NCBI GenBank assembly: GCA_016841765.1
Contig: JAENYN010000033.1
Coordinates: 1 to 54,080 of the forward strand
DNA length: 54,080 nucleotides
Direction of reading: 5' to 3'
Origin: Guptibacillus hwajinpoensis
GTDB taxonomy: Bacteria; Bacillota; Bacilli; Bacillales; Bacillaceae_O
Shown: positions 31,082-43,368 of the stretch, in pieces
Layout of the letters: each line of letters starts with the position of its first letter
How positions within the stretch are numbered: the first letter of the stretch is position 1
The notes under the pieces: model-generated
Database searches by the model: none
What the model saw: the letters and a program-made list of their open reading frames with translations, nothing else
What the model was told of the DNA's origin: nothing
Program-made: the position numbers and the translations under genes

Positions 31082-33718
31082 TTAGGAAATGGTTTTCATC
31101 CATTCTTCTGCATAAGCAAGCGCTTCTTCCAGTTTCTCCGGGTTTTTGCCGCCTGCCTGTGCCATGTCGGGGCGGCCGCCGCCCCCTCCGCCGCATCGGG
31201 AAGCAACTTCCTTGATGAGTTTTCCCGCATGATAACCTTTTTCTACAAGGTCCTTCGTAACACCTGCCGAAAGATTCACTTTTCCGTCATTTGACGTACC
31301 GAGAATGACAACAGCGGATCCCAGTTTCGTTTTCAGCTCATCGACCATGTTCCTGAGGCTGTTCATGTCCTGCACATTCACTTTTTTGGCCAGCAATCGG
31401 ACCCCGTTGATTTCTTTCACTTCGGAAGTCAGGTTTTTCGCTTCCATGTTACTAAGCCTTGTGGATAATGATTCATTTTCGCGGGCCAACTGCCTGGTTT
31501 CCGCCTGAAGCGCCTTAACCCTTGCCGGAACTTCTTCGGGCCTTGTCTTCATAAGGCTTGCCGCCTCCTTCAGGACATCCACCTGGCTGTTCATGAGCCT
31601 GTATGCCGCTTCACCGGTGACGGCTTCAATCCGCCTGGTGCCCGCGCCGATTCCGGATTCAGAAGCGATTTTGAACAGGCCGATATTGCCGGTGTTGGCA
31701 ACATGGCAGCCTCCGCACAGCTCCAGGCTGTAATCTCCAACCCTGACTACTCTTACAACATCGCCATATTTTTCCCCGAAAAGCGCCATGGCACCCATTG
31801 CCTTCGCTTCTTCAAGCTGCTTATTCATGACTTCGACAGTGATATTATTCCACACTTTGGCATTGACGATTTCTTCGATCTTTTCAAGCTCTTCAGCCGA
31901 TATTTGTCCGAAATGGCTGAAATCAAAACGAAGCCGGTCAGGCGCCACAAGGGATCCGGCCTGGTTGACATGGCCGCCCAATACATCCTTTAGCGCTTGA
32001 TGAAGCAGATGGGTTGCCGTATGGTTTTTCGTGATTTTTGCCCGGCTGGCGGAATCCACTTCAGCAGTTACCTTCATGCCGGTTTTCAATACACCTTGTT
32101 TGACTTCAATATGATGGAGGTTCTGGCCGTTCGGCGCTTTCTGCACGTCTTTTACAAAACATGTGACATCGGCATTTGAGATAAAGCCATGATCAGCGAT
32201 TTGTCCGCCGCTTTCCGCGTAGAACGGTGTCCTGTCGAGCATGATATGGCCTTCTTCCCCTTCAGCAAGCTCGTCCGCATATTCCTTGTTTTGCAGGACG
32301 ACATTGACTTCGGCTTCCGTCTTGAGGCGATCATAGCCGATGAATTCACTCTCAACATGAATATCTCCGAGCACACCGCCCTGGACTTGCATGGACCCTG
32401 TATCTTGCCGGGCCGCCCGCGCGCGTTCACGCTGCTTCTCCATTTCTTTATTGAAGCCTTCCTCATCGATGGCCAGGCCGGCTTCATGGGCATACTCTTC
32501 AGTCAAGTCATAAGGGAACCCGTACGTATCATAAAGTTTGAAGGCATCTTCCCCGGACAGCGAGGCTTTACCGTCTTGTTTCGCCTTCTCAATGAATTGC
32601 TCCAGGATTGCAAGCCCGTCGTGCAATGTTTCATGGAAACGCTCTTCTTCATTTTTGATGACCTTCTGGATAAACTCATCTTTACTTTTAACTTCCGGAT
32701 AAAAGTCAATCATGATGTTGCCGACGACCGGAACGAGTTCATACATGAACGGTCGGTTGATGTCGATCTTCATCGCATACCGCACCGCTCTGCGCAACAG
32801 CCGCCGCAGCACATAGCCCCGTCCTTCATTGGATGGGAGGGCACCGTCGGATATGGCGAATGTTACCGTCCGGATGTGGTCGCCGATCACTTTAAATGCG
32901 ACATCCTTTTCCTTATCTTTGCCATATTCGTGCCCGGATATTTTTTCAGTCGCCTCGATAATCGGGATAAACAAGTCGGTGTCAAAGTTTGTCGGGACAT
33001 CCTGGGTGACAGATGCCATCCGTTCCAGTCCCATGCCCGTATCAATGTTCTTTTTCGGAAGCGGGGTATAAGACCCGTCCGGATTATGGTTGAATTGAGA
33101 GAACACCAGATTCCAGATCTCAAGGTATCTTTCATTTTCACCGCCCGGGAACAGTTCGGGATCGTCGGGATCATTTCCGTATTTTTCACCGCGGTCATAA
33201 AAGATTTCCGTGTTTGGGCCGCTCGGTCCTTCACCGATGTCCCAGAAGTTCTCTTCAAGGCGGATAATCCGCTCTTCCGGCAACCCAACCTCCTCATGCC
33301 AGAAGCGGAAAGCTTCATCATCTTCCGGATGAATCGTAACGGCCAGTTTTTCAGGATCGAATCCCATCCATTTTTCGTCGGTTAAAAATTCCCAGGCCCA
33401 TTCGATCGCTTCTTTCTTGAAATAGTCGCCGATTGAAAAATTGCCTAGCATCTCAAAAAAGGTGTGATGCCGCGCCGTCTTTCCCACATTTTCAATGTCA
33501 TTGGTCCTGATTGATTTTTGCGCATTGCAAATCCGTGGATTTTCAGGAACAACCCGGCCGTCAAAATACTTTTTCAATGTGGCGACCCCGCTGTTGATCC
33601 AGAGCAAGGAAGCATCATCCTGCGGAACAAGCGAACGGCTCGGTTCGACTGCATGTCCTTTTTCTTTGAAGAAATCCAGGAACATCTGGCGGATTTCAGC
33701 TGAACTGAATGGTTTCAT
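31082..33718 (-). CDS. alaS: alanine-tRNA ligase
   Basis: 878 residues, normal length. Class II core with [20 protein letters not shown] and [20 protein letters not shown] (motif 1), [20 protein letters not shown] (motif 2) and [20 protein letters not shown] (motif 3). Editing domain with HTATHLLH and [10 protein letters not shown] (zinc ligands), C-terminal DHHA1 domain ending in [18 protein letters not shown]. It charges tRNA-Ala. A T-box leader with its own promoter controls it. Confidence 0.98.
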   Translation of the reverse strand: MKPFSSAEIRQMFLDFFKEKGHAVEPSRSLVPQDDASLLWINSGVATLKKYFDGRVVPENPRICNAQKSIRTNDIENVGKTARHHTFFEMLGNFSIGDYFKKEAIEWAWEFLTDEKWMGFDPEKLAVTIHPEDDEAFRFWHEEVGLPEERIIRLEENFWDIGEGPSGPNTEIFYDRGEKYGNDPDDPELFPGGENERYLEIWNLVFSQFNHNPDGSYTPLPKKNIDTGMGLERMASVTQDVPTNFDTDLFIPIIEATEKISGHEYGKDKEKDVAFKVIGDHIRTVTFAISDGALPSNEGRGYVLRRLLRRAVRYAMKIDINRPFMYELVPVVGNIMIDFYPEVKSKDEFIQKVIKNEEERFHETLHDGLAILEQFIEKAKQDGKASLSGEDAFKLYDTYGFPYDLTEEYAHEAGLAIDEEGFNKEMEKQRERARAARQDTGSMQVQGGVLGDIHVESEFIGYDRLKTEAEVNVVLQNKEYADELAEGEEGHIMLDRTPFYAESGGQIADHGFISNADVTCFVKDVQKAPNGQNLHHIEVKQGVLKTGMKVTAEVDSASRAKITKNHTATHLLHQALKDVLGGHVNQAGSLVAPDRLRFDFSHFGQISAEELEKIEEIVNAKVWNNITVEVMNKQLEEAKAMGAMALFGEKYGDVVRVVRVGDYSLELCGGCHVANTGNIGLFKIASESGIGAGTRRIEAVTGEAAYRLMNSQVDVLKEAASLMKTRPEEVPARVKALQAETRQLARENESLSTRLSNMEAKNLTSEVKEINGVRLLAKKVNVQDMNSLRNMVDELKTKLGSAVVILGTSNDGKVNLSAGVTKDLVEKGYHAGKLIKEVASRCGGGGGGRPDMAQAGGKNPEKLEEALAYAEEWMKTIS

Positions 33719-33756
33719 TTTTCACCCTCCAAAATTTTTATGTATTTTTGCGCATA

Positions 33757-33998
33757 CAAAAAACCCTCAATCCCTTGCAGGGACGAGAGTTTGCTCGCGG
33801 TACCACCCTGATTACGGATGCAGTGCACCCATCACCTCAATCAGCCTTAACGCGGCAGCACGGCAGGTTTTGGCCTGCGCTCGGGATTAGCATTCTGCCG
33901 CTCTTCACCAGGGATTCTTCCAGCCATGGAATCCTTCTCTGTTTGATGGGCTGCGGCATACTCGATCCGTCATCAGTTTCACTCTATCACTTATATAT
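33757..33998 (-). ncRNA. T-box leader of alaS
   Basis: The antiterminator signature AGGGTGGTACCGCG (33796-33809 complement) is followed by a terminator (CTCTCGTCCCT / AGGGATTGAGGG, then TTTTTTG, ending near 33757). Upstream are the Stem I sequences. A GCT in AGAATGCTAATCC (near 33890) could be the Ala specifier; I could not fold the stem to prove it. Uncharged tRNA-Ala would stabilise the antiterminator. Confidence 0.92.
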
Positions 33999-34004
33999 GC
34001 CGAT

Positions 34005-34034
34005 ATTATAGACATGCCGGCCGTATTTTGTCAA
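34005..34034 (-). promoter_or_regulatory. sigma-A promoter of alaS
   Basis: TTGACA (34029-34034) and TATAAT (34005-34010), both perfect, 18 bp apart on the minus strand. It lies four bases past the stop of the upstream transporter gene. Confidence 0.9.
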
Positions 34035-34037
34035 TGT

Positions 34038-35126
34038 TCATGTCATGCCGTTTTCTTTCCGCCTTTTTGCAGCAAAATGTCCGTGAATGTGCAGTACAGC
34101 CGTTTTCAAAACCCCAAAAGCCGGGACCGCAAGAATCAATCCGGCAATCCCGCCGACTTGTTCGCCCAGCAAAAGTGCAAACATGATGGCAGCCGGATGA
34201 ATGTGCAAGGTTCTGCCCACTATGAGCGGAGACAGGAGGTTGCCCTCCAAAATCTGCAAAATGAAAATGATCGCAATGACGATGACCACCATTTTGACCG
34301 ATATGGTCAGCGCAATGATGACAGCCGGCAGTGCTCCGATGATAGGCCCGAAATATGGGATGACATTCGTAATGCCGATAATGAAAGCGAGCAAAAGCGG
34401 ATAAGGCATTCCGGCCGCCCAGAGGCCGATAAAGGCAAAAACACCGATGAAAAGGCAGACGAGCAGCTGCCCGCGGATATAATTTCCGAGGGTCTTATCG
34501 GCATCGCGCAAAAACTTGATCAACGGCGCCCGCCAGCTGCGGGGCGTGACATACCATGCGGCCCGGTTCACCTTTTTATAATCCTTCAAAAAATAAAACG
34601 CAATAAACGGGATAAGGGCGATGATAATCAAGTTATTTACGATGCCCCGGATCGATAAGAGGATGCTTTCGATTGTGCCGCTGATGTTTGCTTCGATGGC
34701 GGCCAAGAGCTGTTCAAAGCGATCATGGACCCCTTCAGGAAGGTCAGCAGTACTTTCATAAAACAGCCTGATCCATTCCCTGTACACATTGATGAGGTCC
34801 GGGAGCTTTTCAGCCAGTTCTCTCAGCTGCTTGAGGATAACCGGGAAGCCGTTATATACCGCCCAGCCCATGCCGCCGAAAAACAGCAAATAAATCAAAA
34901 GGACGGCAAGACTCCTGGGCATGCCCAGTTCATGGATCTTTTCAATGAACGGATGAAGCAAATAGGCGATAAACGCCGCAATGAAAAAAGGCAGCATCAC
35001 ATTGTACAAAACCGCAAGAAGCGGCTTCCAGACCGGTGCCAGCTTCCAAAAAACAAATAAACATAAAAAGCCCAGCAAGATGATGGCCAGCTTATAGATA
35101 AGTGCTACGGCTGTCTCCCTGTTCAC
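34038..35126 (-). CDS. yrrI: AI-2E family transporter (YrrI)
   Basis: 362 residues from GTG at 35126, eight bases from GGAGG; an in-frame TTG six bases upstream is too close. Eight or so membrane helices, with the family hallmark regions IALIPFIAFYFLKDYKKVNR, GNYIRGQLLVCLFIGVFAFI and IGITNVIPYFGPIIGALPAV. AI-2E proteins export varied solutes, including Na+/H+ exchange in some members. Substrate unknown. Syntenic position before alaS. Confidence 0.9.
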   Translation of the reverse strand: MNRETAVALIYKLAIILLGFLCLFVFWKLAPVWKPLLAVLYNVMLPFFIAAFIAYLLHPFIEKIHELGMPRSLAVLLIYLLFFGGMGWAVYNGFPVILKQLRELAEKLPDLINVYREWIRLFYESTADLPEGVHDRFEQLLAAIEANISGTIESILLSIRGIVNNLIIIALIPFIAFYFLKDYKKVNRAAWYVTPRSWRAPLIKFLRDADKTLGNYIRGQLLVCLFIGVFAFIGLWAAGMPYPLLLAFIIGITNVIPYFGPIIGALPAVIIALTISVKMVVIVIAIIFILQILEGNLLSPLIVGRTLHIHPAAIMFALLLGEQVGGIAGLILAVPAFGVLKTAVLHIHGHFAAKRRKENGMT

Positions 35127-35232
35127 AGTCAATCCCTCCTGTGGGTAGTGTTTTCTTAGGGAAGGGATTCTATTACATTACAAATGCCGGAAAGACAGCC
35201 TATTCCAGAGATCCGGCAGGCTTTGCCATAAA

Positions 35233-35262
35233 TGGAACCGCACGCTTCATGCATGCGGTTCC
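35233..35262 (-). terminator. hairpin after yrzQ
   Basis: GGAACCGCATGC and GCGTGCGGTTCC pair almost fully; the minus-strand tail ATTTATGG is only weakly T-rich. Confidence 0.5.
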
Positions 35263-35268
35263 AAAAAA

Positions 35269-35424
35269 TCAGTAGATGGACCTGGCCAGCCGTTTCCGGA
35301 AATTTCTTGCCGGACGCGACGACAACATAGATGTCATCCTCTTTCCACGCCCATCATTGGCCATCATGCGGTATGCTGCCGCTCCAAAACCGATGGCAGC
35401 GAGTGATCCGATCATTTTGCCCAT
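35269..35424 (-). CDS. yrzQ: YrzQ (DUF3918) small protein
   Basis: 51 residues: a hydrophobic Gly/Ala-rich start MGKMIGSLAAIGFGAAAYRM, then a basic tail with RPARNFRKRLARSIY. This matches the DUF3918 peptide YrzQ, which sits between yrrI and yrzR in B. subtilis. GGTGGTGAG ribosome site upstream of ATG. Probably membrane associated. Function unknown. Confidence 0.8.
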   Translation of the reverse strand: MGKMIGSLAAIGFGAAAYRMMANDGRGKRMTSMLSSRPARNFRKRLARSIY

Positions 35425-35447
35425 GCCGCTCACCACCTGCAGTTTGA

Positions 35448-35636
35448 TTACATTTCTAAACGGGTTTGTTCTTCGGTAAATAAGTCATCAAGCGAGCTCA
35501 GACTACCGTCTTCTTCAACCTGGTGCAAAGAGAACCGGCCTTTGACTATCGACAGTTCGACAAAGCAATTCCAGCAATAATACTGGTTTGCGCCTATTTT
35601 ACCAAGATCTTTGCATTTACAATTCGGACATTGCAT
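35448..35636 (-). CDS. yrzR: YrzR zinc-ribbon small protein
   Basis: 62 residues from ATG at 35636 (GGGAGG upstream). Two Cys pairs, MQCPNCKCKD and YYCWNCFVELSIV, form a zinc ribbon, followed by an acidic tail. Same position as YrzR in B. subtilis. Function unknown; a nucleic-acid or protein-binding role is typical for such ribbons. Confidence 0.82.
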   Translation of the reverse strand: MQCPNCKCKDLGKIGANQYYCWNCFVELSIVKGRFSLHQVEEDGSLSSLDDLFTEEQTRLEM

Positions 35637-35653
35637 AGAAGAGCCTCCCAGGG

Positions 35654-36118
35654 TCATGAATTCAATCGGACGATAAGAGCTTCTTCACCGATCGCTGCCG
35701 GAAAATCCGTGAAATACACAACGCGGCCTTCTGCAAGATCAGTAAAAAATCCGTTCGTCACTTCATACCCAAGAAGTATCCCCTCTTCTTCATGGAAATA
35801 TACATTTTCCAGCAATCCCAATTGTTCCCCGCCTTCTGTCAGGACGGGTTTTCCGACAACGTCTGATACATTCCAGGCATCCCCATGCCCAACCCTTTGC
35901 AGGGCATTCTCTCTGGTTACGATGACTGTATCCGGACCAATTGCATGGATGTCCTGAAACGCTACAATGGCGCCATTCCGAAACATCCGTCCGGTTTTGC
36001 ATGCGAGGCCAGCTATGCTTCCATCCTGATTTAGACGCAAATCCTTGACATTGCCGAGCTTTTTGCCGGTGCTGCGGCTGTGTACTGCCGCCTCCTTGAT
36101 TTCAAGGAATGTCCGCAA
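35654..36118 (-). CDS. yrrD: PRC-barrel protein YrrD
   Basis: 154 residues from TTG at 36118, six bases from AGGTGG; ATG at 36145 has no ribosome site. Two PRC-barrel-like repeats: EIKEAAVHSRSTGKKLGNVK and DVVGKPVLTEGGEQLGLLEN, as in the sporulation-related YrrD/YlmC type proteins. It follows recD2 by 37 bp. Confidence 0.82.
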   Translation of the reverse strand: MRTFLEIKEAAVHSRSTGKKLGNVKDLRLNQDGSIAGLACKTGRMFRNGAIVAFQDIHAIGPDTVIVTRENALQRVGHGDAWNVSDVVGKPVLTEGGEQLGLLENVYFHEEEGILLGYEVTNGFFTDLAEGRVVYFTDFPAAIGEEALIVRLNS

Positions 36119-36154
36119 AGAAACGCCACCTTTCCGAACATCCATAGTTTGCAG

Positions 36155-38569
36155 CTAATCAAGGAAGTCATACGGCGTTAAATTTTCCATGTCCTCATCC
36201 GGTTCAAGCTCTAATTCAAGATTCACTTCAGAACGCGGATTTGAGTTGGCCTCCTGCACACCGTCCGCCTGTTCAGAAACGGAACCGAGCACGTCGGCCA
36301 GCTTTTCAGTAAGTGTTGTCTGCCTCATGTTGTCATTCGTGCGCCTGACGGCTGTTTCAAGGGCTGACTGTTCACCGCAAAGCAATAAAAATTGTTTGCT
36401 GCGAGTGATGCCGGTATAAATCAGATTGCGCCTCAGCATCCGGTAATACCCCTGGACGATCGGCATAATGACAATCGGGAATTCGCTTCCCTGCGCTTTA
36501 TGGATCGAACAGCAATATGCATGTGTCAGCTGGTTCAAATCCTGGCGGCCGTATGTGACTTCTATGCCATCAAACGATACGACAAGCTGATCCTCTTTCT
36601 CTGTATTTTCCTTTGCGTAAAAAACGGCAACAATCTCGCCAATATCACCGTTGAATACCTGCTTTTCCGGCTGATTGACTAACTGCAGCACTTTATCGCC
36701 GACCCGGTAAGCGAGATCGCTTACTGTGATTTCCCTTGTTGTTTCCTTTTTCGGATTGAATAATTCCTGCAGCATGAGATTCAGCCGCTCAATGCCCGCA
36801 GGCCCTTTATACATAGGGGCAAGCACCTGGATATCTTTCGGGGCAAAACCTTTTTTGACAGCATTTGCAGCGATCTGTTCCACGATATTCAGCACCTGGT
36901 TGGCCTTACATGGAAAAAAACGGCGGTCGTTTTGCGGAAGAACCAGGTCATCCGGCAAAGTGCCGTTTTTGATGCTATGGGCCATGTCGATGATCGAGGA
37001 ACCTTCTTCCTGGCGATAGATGTCCGTCAGCTTCACGGTCGGAACGACTTCTGCTTCGAGAAGGTCCTTCAGCACCTGACCCGGTCCCACTGAAGGAAGC
37101 TGGTCTTCATCACCGACAAGAACGACCTGCATTTTTTCCGGTACCGATTTGAACAGCTGGTTGGCCAGCCATACATCGACCATTGATACTTCATCAATGA
37201 TAAGCAGGCGCCCTTCCATCATATTCTCGTCATCATGATCAAAACCGTCGTTTCCGTTCCAGCCAAGCAGGCGGTGGATGGTGACGGCAGGCAAGTCGGT
37301 CGCTTCACTCATCCGTTTGGCTGCCCGGCCGGTCGGGGCGGCGAGCAAGACCGGAAAAGGCTCAGACTTATTCATATAATCTTTCGGTTCGAGCGACAGG
37401 CCGTGCAGTTCGGCAAAAACTTCCACTATCCCTTTCGTGACCGTCGTTTTTCCGGTACCGGGACCGCCGGTCAAAATCATCATCGGAGAGGATAAAGCTT
37501 TCTGGATTGCCTCTTTTTGCGTCGGTGCAAATTGGACGCCTTCCCGTTCCTCAAGCCCGCCCAATTCCTTGAGGAATTCAGCTTCGGGAAATTGATCGGC
37601 AAATTCGGATTGGGTCAGGATCCGATGGATGTTGGTCACCAATCCTTTTTCCGCAAAATATAAAGAAGGCAGATAAACCCTGCTGTCTTCATGAATCAGT
37701 TTTTCTGCGGCCGACAGTCCATCAATTTCGGCGGCGACCTCCCTTTCGCTTACCGCCTCATTTTCGTACTCATTATTCGTAAGAAGCTTGCTCGCATTTG
37801 CAAGGAGGTCAGCATGCTTCAAATAGACGTGTCCCTCCTGCATGGATTGCTGATCAAGCAAGTATAGAATTCCGGCCTTAATGCGGTCCGGGTGATTCCC
37901 CTTCAAGCCAAAGGCACGGCCAAGCTCATCCGCTCGCGCAAACCCGATTCCCTCAATATCTTCGATCAGCTGATATGGATTTCTCTCAAGCACTTCAAGT
38001 GTTTCGTCAAGGTAGGCCTGATATATTTTCATTGAGAGCTGCGGCCCGAATCCATATTGGGACAGGGCGATCATGACTTGTTCCATCCCTTCATTTTCCT
38101 GAAGGGTGCGGCTGATGACTTTTGCTTTATCTTCGGGGAGCCGGGGGACGTTTTCAAGGACAGCTGAATTTTCAAGTATTTGTGAAATCGCTGTCTCTCC
38201 TAACGTTTCAACGATATTTTCCGCTGTTTTTTTACCGATGCCTTTGAATAGGTCGCTTGATAAGTATTGGATAATGCCGTCCTTTGACTGCGGCAGCTCC
38301 TTCCGGTAATGCTCGACATGATACTGCAAGCCAAACTTCGGATGCTCGTTGAATTTGCCGAAAAACGTATATATCTCTTCTTCATGGAGCCGGGGAAAAT
38401 TGCCGGTGACAACAACTTCTTTGTCGTCATACGTTTCGTTCGTTTCTTTGATTCGAATACGGGCAACGGAGTAAAAGTTTTGCTCATTATGGAAAATCAT
38501 TACAATGAGTTTCCCTTTTATATATTTTTTTTCCTCATCAAAAAGATCCAACCGTTTCTGTTCTTTCAT
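36155..38569 (-). CDS. recD2: RecD2 family ATP-dependent DNA helicase (YrrC)
   Basis: 804 residues, normal length for RecD2. N-terminal OB-like and helix-hairpin-helix region (SDLFKGIGKKTAENIVETLG), then SF1 helicase motifs: MMILTGGPGTGKTTVTKGIV (Walker A), LLIIDEVSMVDVWLANQLF (Walker B), VVLVGDEDQLPSVGPGQVLK (III) and ITRSKQFLLLCGEQ (VI). It aids replication-fork progress and mismatch repair in B. subtilis. AGGAGGGG ribosome site. Confidence 0.97.
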   Translation of the reverse strand: MKEQKRLDLFDEEKKYIKGKLIVMIFHNEQNFYSVARIRIKETNETYDDKEVVVTGNFPRLHEEEIYTFFGKFNEHPKFGLQYHVEHYRKELPQSKDGIIQYLSSDLFKGIGKKTAENIVETLGETAISQILENSAVLENVPRLPEDKAKVISRTLQENEGMEQVMIALSQYGFGPQLSMKIYQAYLDETLEVLERNPYQLIEDIEGIGFARADELGRAFGLKGNHPDRIKAGILYLLDQQSMQEGHVYLKHADLLANASKLLTNNEYENEAVSEREVAAEIDGLSAAEKLIHEDSRVYLPSLYFAEKGLVTNIHRILTQSEFADQFPEAEFLKELGGLEEREGVQFAPTQKEAIQKALSSPMMILTGGPGTGKTTVTKGIVEVFAELHGLSLEPKDYMNKSEPFPVLLAAPTGRAAKRMSEATDLPAVTIHRLLGWNGNDGFDHDDENMMEGRLLIIDEVSMVDVWLANQLFKSVPEKMQVVLVGDEDQLPSVGPGQVLKDLLEAEVVPTVKLTDIYRQEEGSSIIDMAHSIKNGTLPDDLVLPQNDRRFFPCKANQVLNIVEQIAANAVKKGFAPKDIQVLAPMYKGPAGIERLNLMLQELFNPKKETTREITVSDLAYRVGDKVLQLVNQPEKQVFNGDIGEIVAVFYAKENTEKEDQLVVSFDGIEVTYGRQDLNQLTHAYCCSIHKAQGSEFPIVIMPIVQGYYRMLRRNLIYTGITRSKQFLLLCGEQSALETAVRRTNDNMRQTTLTEKLADVLGSVSEQADGVQEANSNPRSEVNLELELEPDEDMENLTPYDFLD

Positions 38570-38592
38570 TATGCTCCGTTCCCCTCCTTACC

Positions 38593-39270
38593 TTATGGCC
38601 GGCCGCCGTCGTTGTCATCCAGCATTTCTTCGACTTTTGCTCTGGCATTTGCTGCCAGTAGATGATCGGGCTGGATTTTTAATGCCCTATTGAAAAGCTC
38701 CAGTGCTTCATAAGGTTTTTCTTCATACAGACGGGCCACCCCAAGATTGAAACAGGCATCCGGATGTAACTCATCGAGCTCCAGCACTTTTTCAAACTGT
38801 GCTGCTGCCTCACTGATCGCTTCCAAGCCGGCGAGCGCCATCCCATACTGGAAACGCGCTTCCACATCAGAACCGTTCAACTCCACTGCCCGCTGGAAGC
38901 GAGGCAGCGCATGCCGCACCTGTTCAAGCTGAAGAAGCGCCATTCCCGACATGAAATACACATCCGCTTCGTGCAGCCCTTTTTCCAGGGCCTTCTCATA
39001 CATCTCCCCGGCATCTTTGAATTGTTCGAGATTATAAAACACGTTACCGGCGCCATAGTAGGCGGCGGCACTGTTTTCATCAAGCTCGATCGCCTTTTCA
39101 AAAAAAGCAATCGACTGCGTCTGTTCGCCGGTGCTTGCGAGCAGATTGCCGAGATTAATATAGGCCACCGGATCTTCCGGATTTGCTTCAATTGCTTCAG
39201 TAAATGCTTTGACTGCCTCTTCGAACTTCTCTTCTTTCATATATTGAATGCCTAATTTGTTCTTATCCAT
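38593..39270 (-). CDS. yrrB: TPR protein YrrB
   Basis: 225 residues made of six tandem tetratricopeptide repeats, each with the A-x-x-x-Y-x-x-A/G pattern: FTEAIEANPEDPVAYINLGN, FEKAIELDENSAAAYYGAGN, EKVLELDELHPDACFNLGVA and so on. No signal peptide or enzyme domain, so a protein-interaction scaffold. B. subtilis YrrB has the same layout and neighbours (recD2 and mnmA). Partner unknown. Confidence 0.93.
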   Translation of the reverse strand: MDKNKLGIQYMKEEKFEEAVKAFTEAIEANPEDPVAYINLGNLLASTGEQTQSIAFFEKAIELDENSAAAYYGAGNVFYNLEQFKDAGEMYEKALEKGLHEADVYFMSGMALLQLEQVRHALPRFQRAVELNGSDVEARFQYGMALAGLEAISEAAAQFEKVLELDELHPDACFNLGVARLYEEKPYEALELFNRALKIQPDHLLAANARAKVEEMLDDNDGGRP

Positions 39271-39658
39271 TAAATGTCAGCTCCTATCGCACTCTACATT
39301 ATACCAGAGAGTTTTTCGGTTATGTAGCCGCCGGCCGCTCAAGGCACCCGGTCGCGCATCGTTAAAAAAGGATCGGGTAGTTCGGCCCAAACTGTCATGT
39401 TTCAGCAAACGAAGGCATTGCGGAGGGCACCGGTTTGCGGTTCGTTTTGATCTTGCGGGGTCTCACCTGTCCCACTAGTCCCGCAGGAGTCTCGAATCTT
39501 CCACGCCAATCAACTAGTGAAAAAATCAACATTGAGCTTTAACACAGCCAAAACAAAAAAGCCGACCCCGGCCTGCTCCACTATTCAAAGGGCGGGCATA
39601 ACACGATAGCCTCGATGCCGTTTGATGAATGGAAGAGCGTTGCCTTAAGAGTCAGCTT
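39271..39658. other. intergenic gap between yrrB and mnmA
   Basis: 388 bp without a gene. The middle holds an R1 repeat end (39452-39549). The rest includes inverted short GC-rich blocks and shows nothing convincing. Confidence 0.5.
39452..39549. repeat. MITE-like repeat R1, right-end fragment
   Basis: About 98 bp matching the end of the 50384-50637 copy at roughly nine bases in ten, including GCGGGGTCTCACCTGTCCC, CCAATCAACTAGTG and the terminal GAGCTTTAACACAGCC. The left half is not recognisable. Confidence 0.8.
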
Positions 39659-41945
<2,287 letters not shown>

Positions 41946-42022
41946 TTCACATCACCTGCTTTATCTACAAATGTTCCGCACAGCTTAACGTGCTGGCAGC
42001 CAGGACTGCGCCGGGACCTGGA

Positions 42023-42442
42023 TCAAATATAAAACATATAGGCGTCCTGTTCCGTATCATCCTCGTACGTAATCAGGTCTTCAAGCGTCGTATTGTCCAA
42101 TACGTCTTTTACGGCATCGCGGATTTTGATCCATAAATTCCGTTTAGCCGGTTCTTCATCATCCATGACTTCCACCGGGCTGATCGGGCCTTCCAAGATC
42201 CGGATGATATCACCGGCTGTGATTTGCTCCGGCGGTTTTGCAAGCTTATAGCCTCCATATGCGCCCCGGATGCTTTTAACCAGTCCAGCGTTGCGGAGCG
42301 GTGGGACCAGCTGCTCCAGGTAATGGTCAGACAGGTTATGCTGCTCCGCAATTGTTTTCAGTGAAACCGGGCCCTCACCGTACTTTCTGGCGAGTGCCAT
42401 CATAATCGTCAGGCCGTACCGCCCCTTTGTGGAAATTTTCAT
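42023..42442 (-). CDS. cymR: CymR, Rrf2-family repressor of cysteine metabolism
   Basis: 139 residues. Winged helix-turn-helix MKISTKGRYGLTIMMALARK and LKTIAEQHNLSDHYLEQLVP, then VKSIRGAYGGYKLAKPPEQI and a C-terminal YEDDTEQDAYMFYI tail. In B. subtilis CymR with CysK represses cystine and methionine uptake genes. ATG at 42442 chosen; ATG three bases upstream is equally possible. Its start overlaps the end of the upstream membrane-protein gene by 68 nt in another frame. Confidence 0.93.
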   Translation of the reverse strand: MKISTKGRYGLTIMMALARKYGEGPVSLKTIAEQHNLSDHYLEQLVPPLRNAGLVKSIRGAYGGYKLAKPPEQITAGDIIRILEGPISPVEVMDDEEPAKRNLWIKIRDAVKDVLDNTTLEDLITYEDDTEQDAYMFYI

Positions 42443-43079
42443 CATGTTTCCCCCGTTCCAATACAAAATTCAGCAATCCCCTCGACTGGGGAAGCGAAAA
42501 ACCGACAATCGGACCCAGCAAAAACGCGATCAATACGGTTCCGGCTCCGACCGGCCCTCCAAGCATCCAGCCAAGGAGCAGGACAGTGACTTCCATGCCG
42601 TTGCGGACCCATGACATCCTCCAGCCTGTTTTTTCGGAAACGACCAGCATCAAGCTGTCGCGAGGTCCAGCCCCGAGATCTGCTGACACATAAATGCCGA
42701 TTCCGTAGCCAAGTATTACCGTACCGGCAACGAAAATCGCAATCTGGCCCGGCAATGTCGCCGGCTCAGTCAAAATAAAGTTAAAAATATCGATAAAAAT
42801 GCCGAGCAGCAGCATATTCAATATCGTACCGGCCTGAGGGATCACCCTCTGTGCGATAGATGTGAAAACGATAATGACAAGCCCGGAAATGATCGCCCAG
42901 CTGCCGATTGTCAGGCCCAGCTGCAAAAACAGGCCGTAATGGAACACATCCCACGGGCCGATGCCGAGGTTTTTCGCCTGAATCGTCATCGCGATGCCCA
43001 GGGCAAGTACGATCAATCCCACTGTAAAAAAAGTCCAGCGGACAAACGTTTCTTTCGATGTCATCCTGTTATTTGTCAA
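42375..43079 (-). CDS. YczE/YyaS-family membrane protein
   Basis: 234 residues from TTG at 43079 (AGGAG nine bases upstream); ATG at 43064 is an alternative. Five or so membrane helices: FFTVGLIVLALGIAMTIQAK, IGPWDVFHYGLFLQLG, IIIFTSIA-like segments, GTVILGYGIGIYVSADLGAG and MEVTVLLLGWMLGG. The motifs GIGPWDVF and LGAGPRDSLM are typical of the YczE family. The C-terminal 30 residues overlap cymR, which is unusual and may reflect translational coupling. Not at this place in B. subtilis as I recall it. Confidence 0.8.
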   Translation of the reverse strand: MTNNRMTSKETFVRWTFFTVGLIVLALGIAMTIQAKNLGIGPWDVFHYGLFLQLGLTIGSWAIISGLVIIVFTSIAQRVIPQAGTILNMLLLGIFIDIFNFILTEPATLPGQIAIFVAGTVILGYGIGIYVSADLGAGPRDSLMLVVSEKTGWRMSWVRNGMEVTVLLLGWMLGGPVGAGTVLIAFLLGPIVGFSLPQSRGLLNFVLERGKHDENFHKGAVRPDDYDGTRQKVR

Positions 43080-43368
43080 TTTTACCCACTCCTGGCATCT
43101 TACTATTGTTTTCCGGCTTTTGGCAAAGCCCGCGTTGGTGACAAGCATATCCTTTGTCGCATTTGCAAAGATAATTCCATCTCTGGATTGATTGCAGTTA
43201 TTTTCATAAGACCTCAAAAAAGCCCTGCTGGTAAAGCATGCTTGACAGAGCGATAAATGGTCATCCTCTTTTAGGCTTCAGTTATTATAGCACATAATAG
43301 CCCATCCTTGCATTCCGGGCTTTTGAATTGTATTCTTCAGATGATGAAAGAAAGGACGGTATGTTCGG

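Noticed and set aside
31460-31472. DnaA-box-like GTGGATAA in alaS
   Set aside because: Single match in coding sequence with no origin context.
32189-33385. 398-residue plus-strand frame within alaS
   Set aside because: Antisense to a conserved synthetase gene in the third-position-biased frame; no ribosome site.
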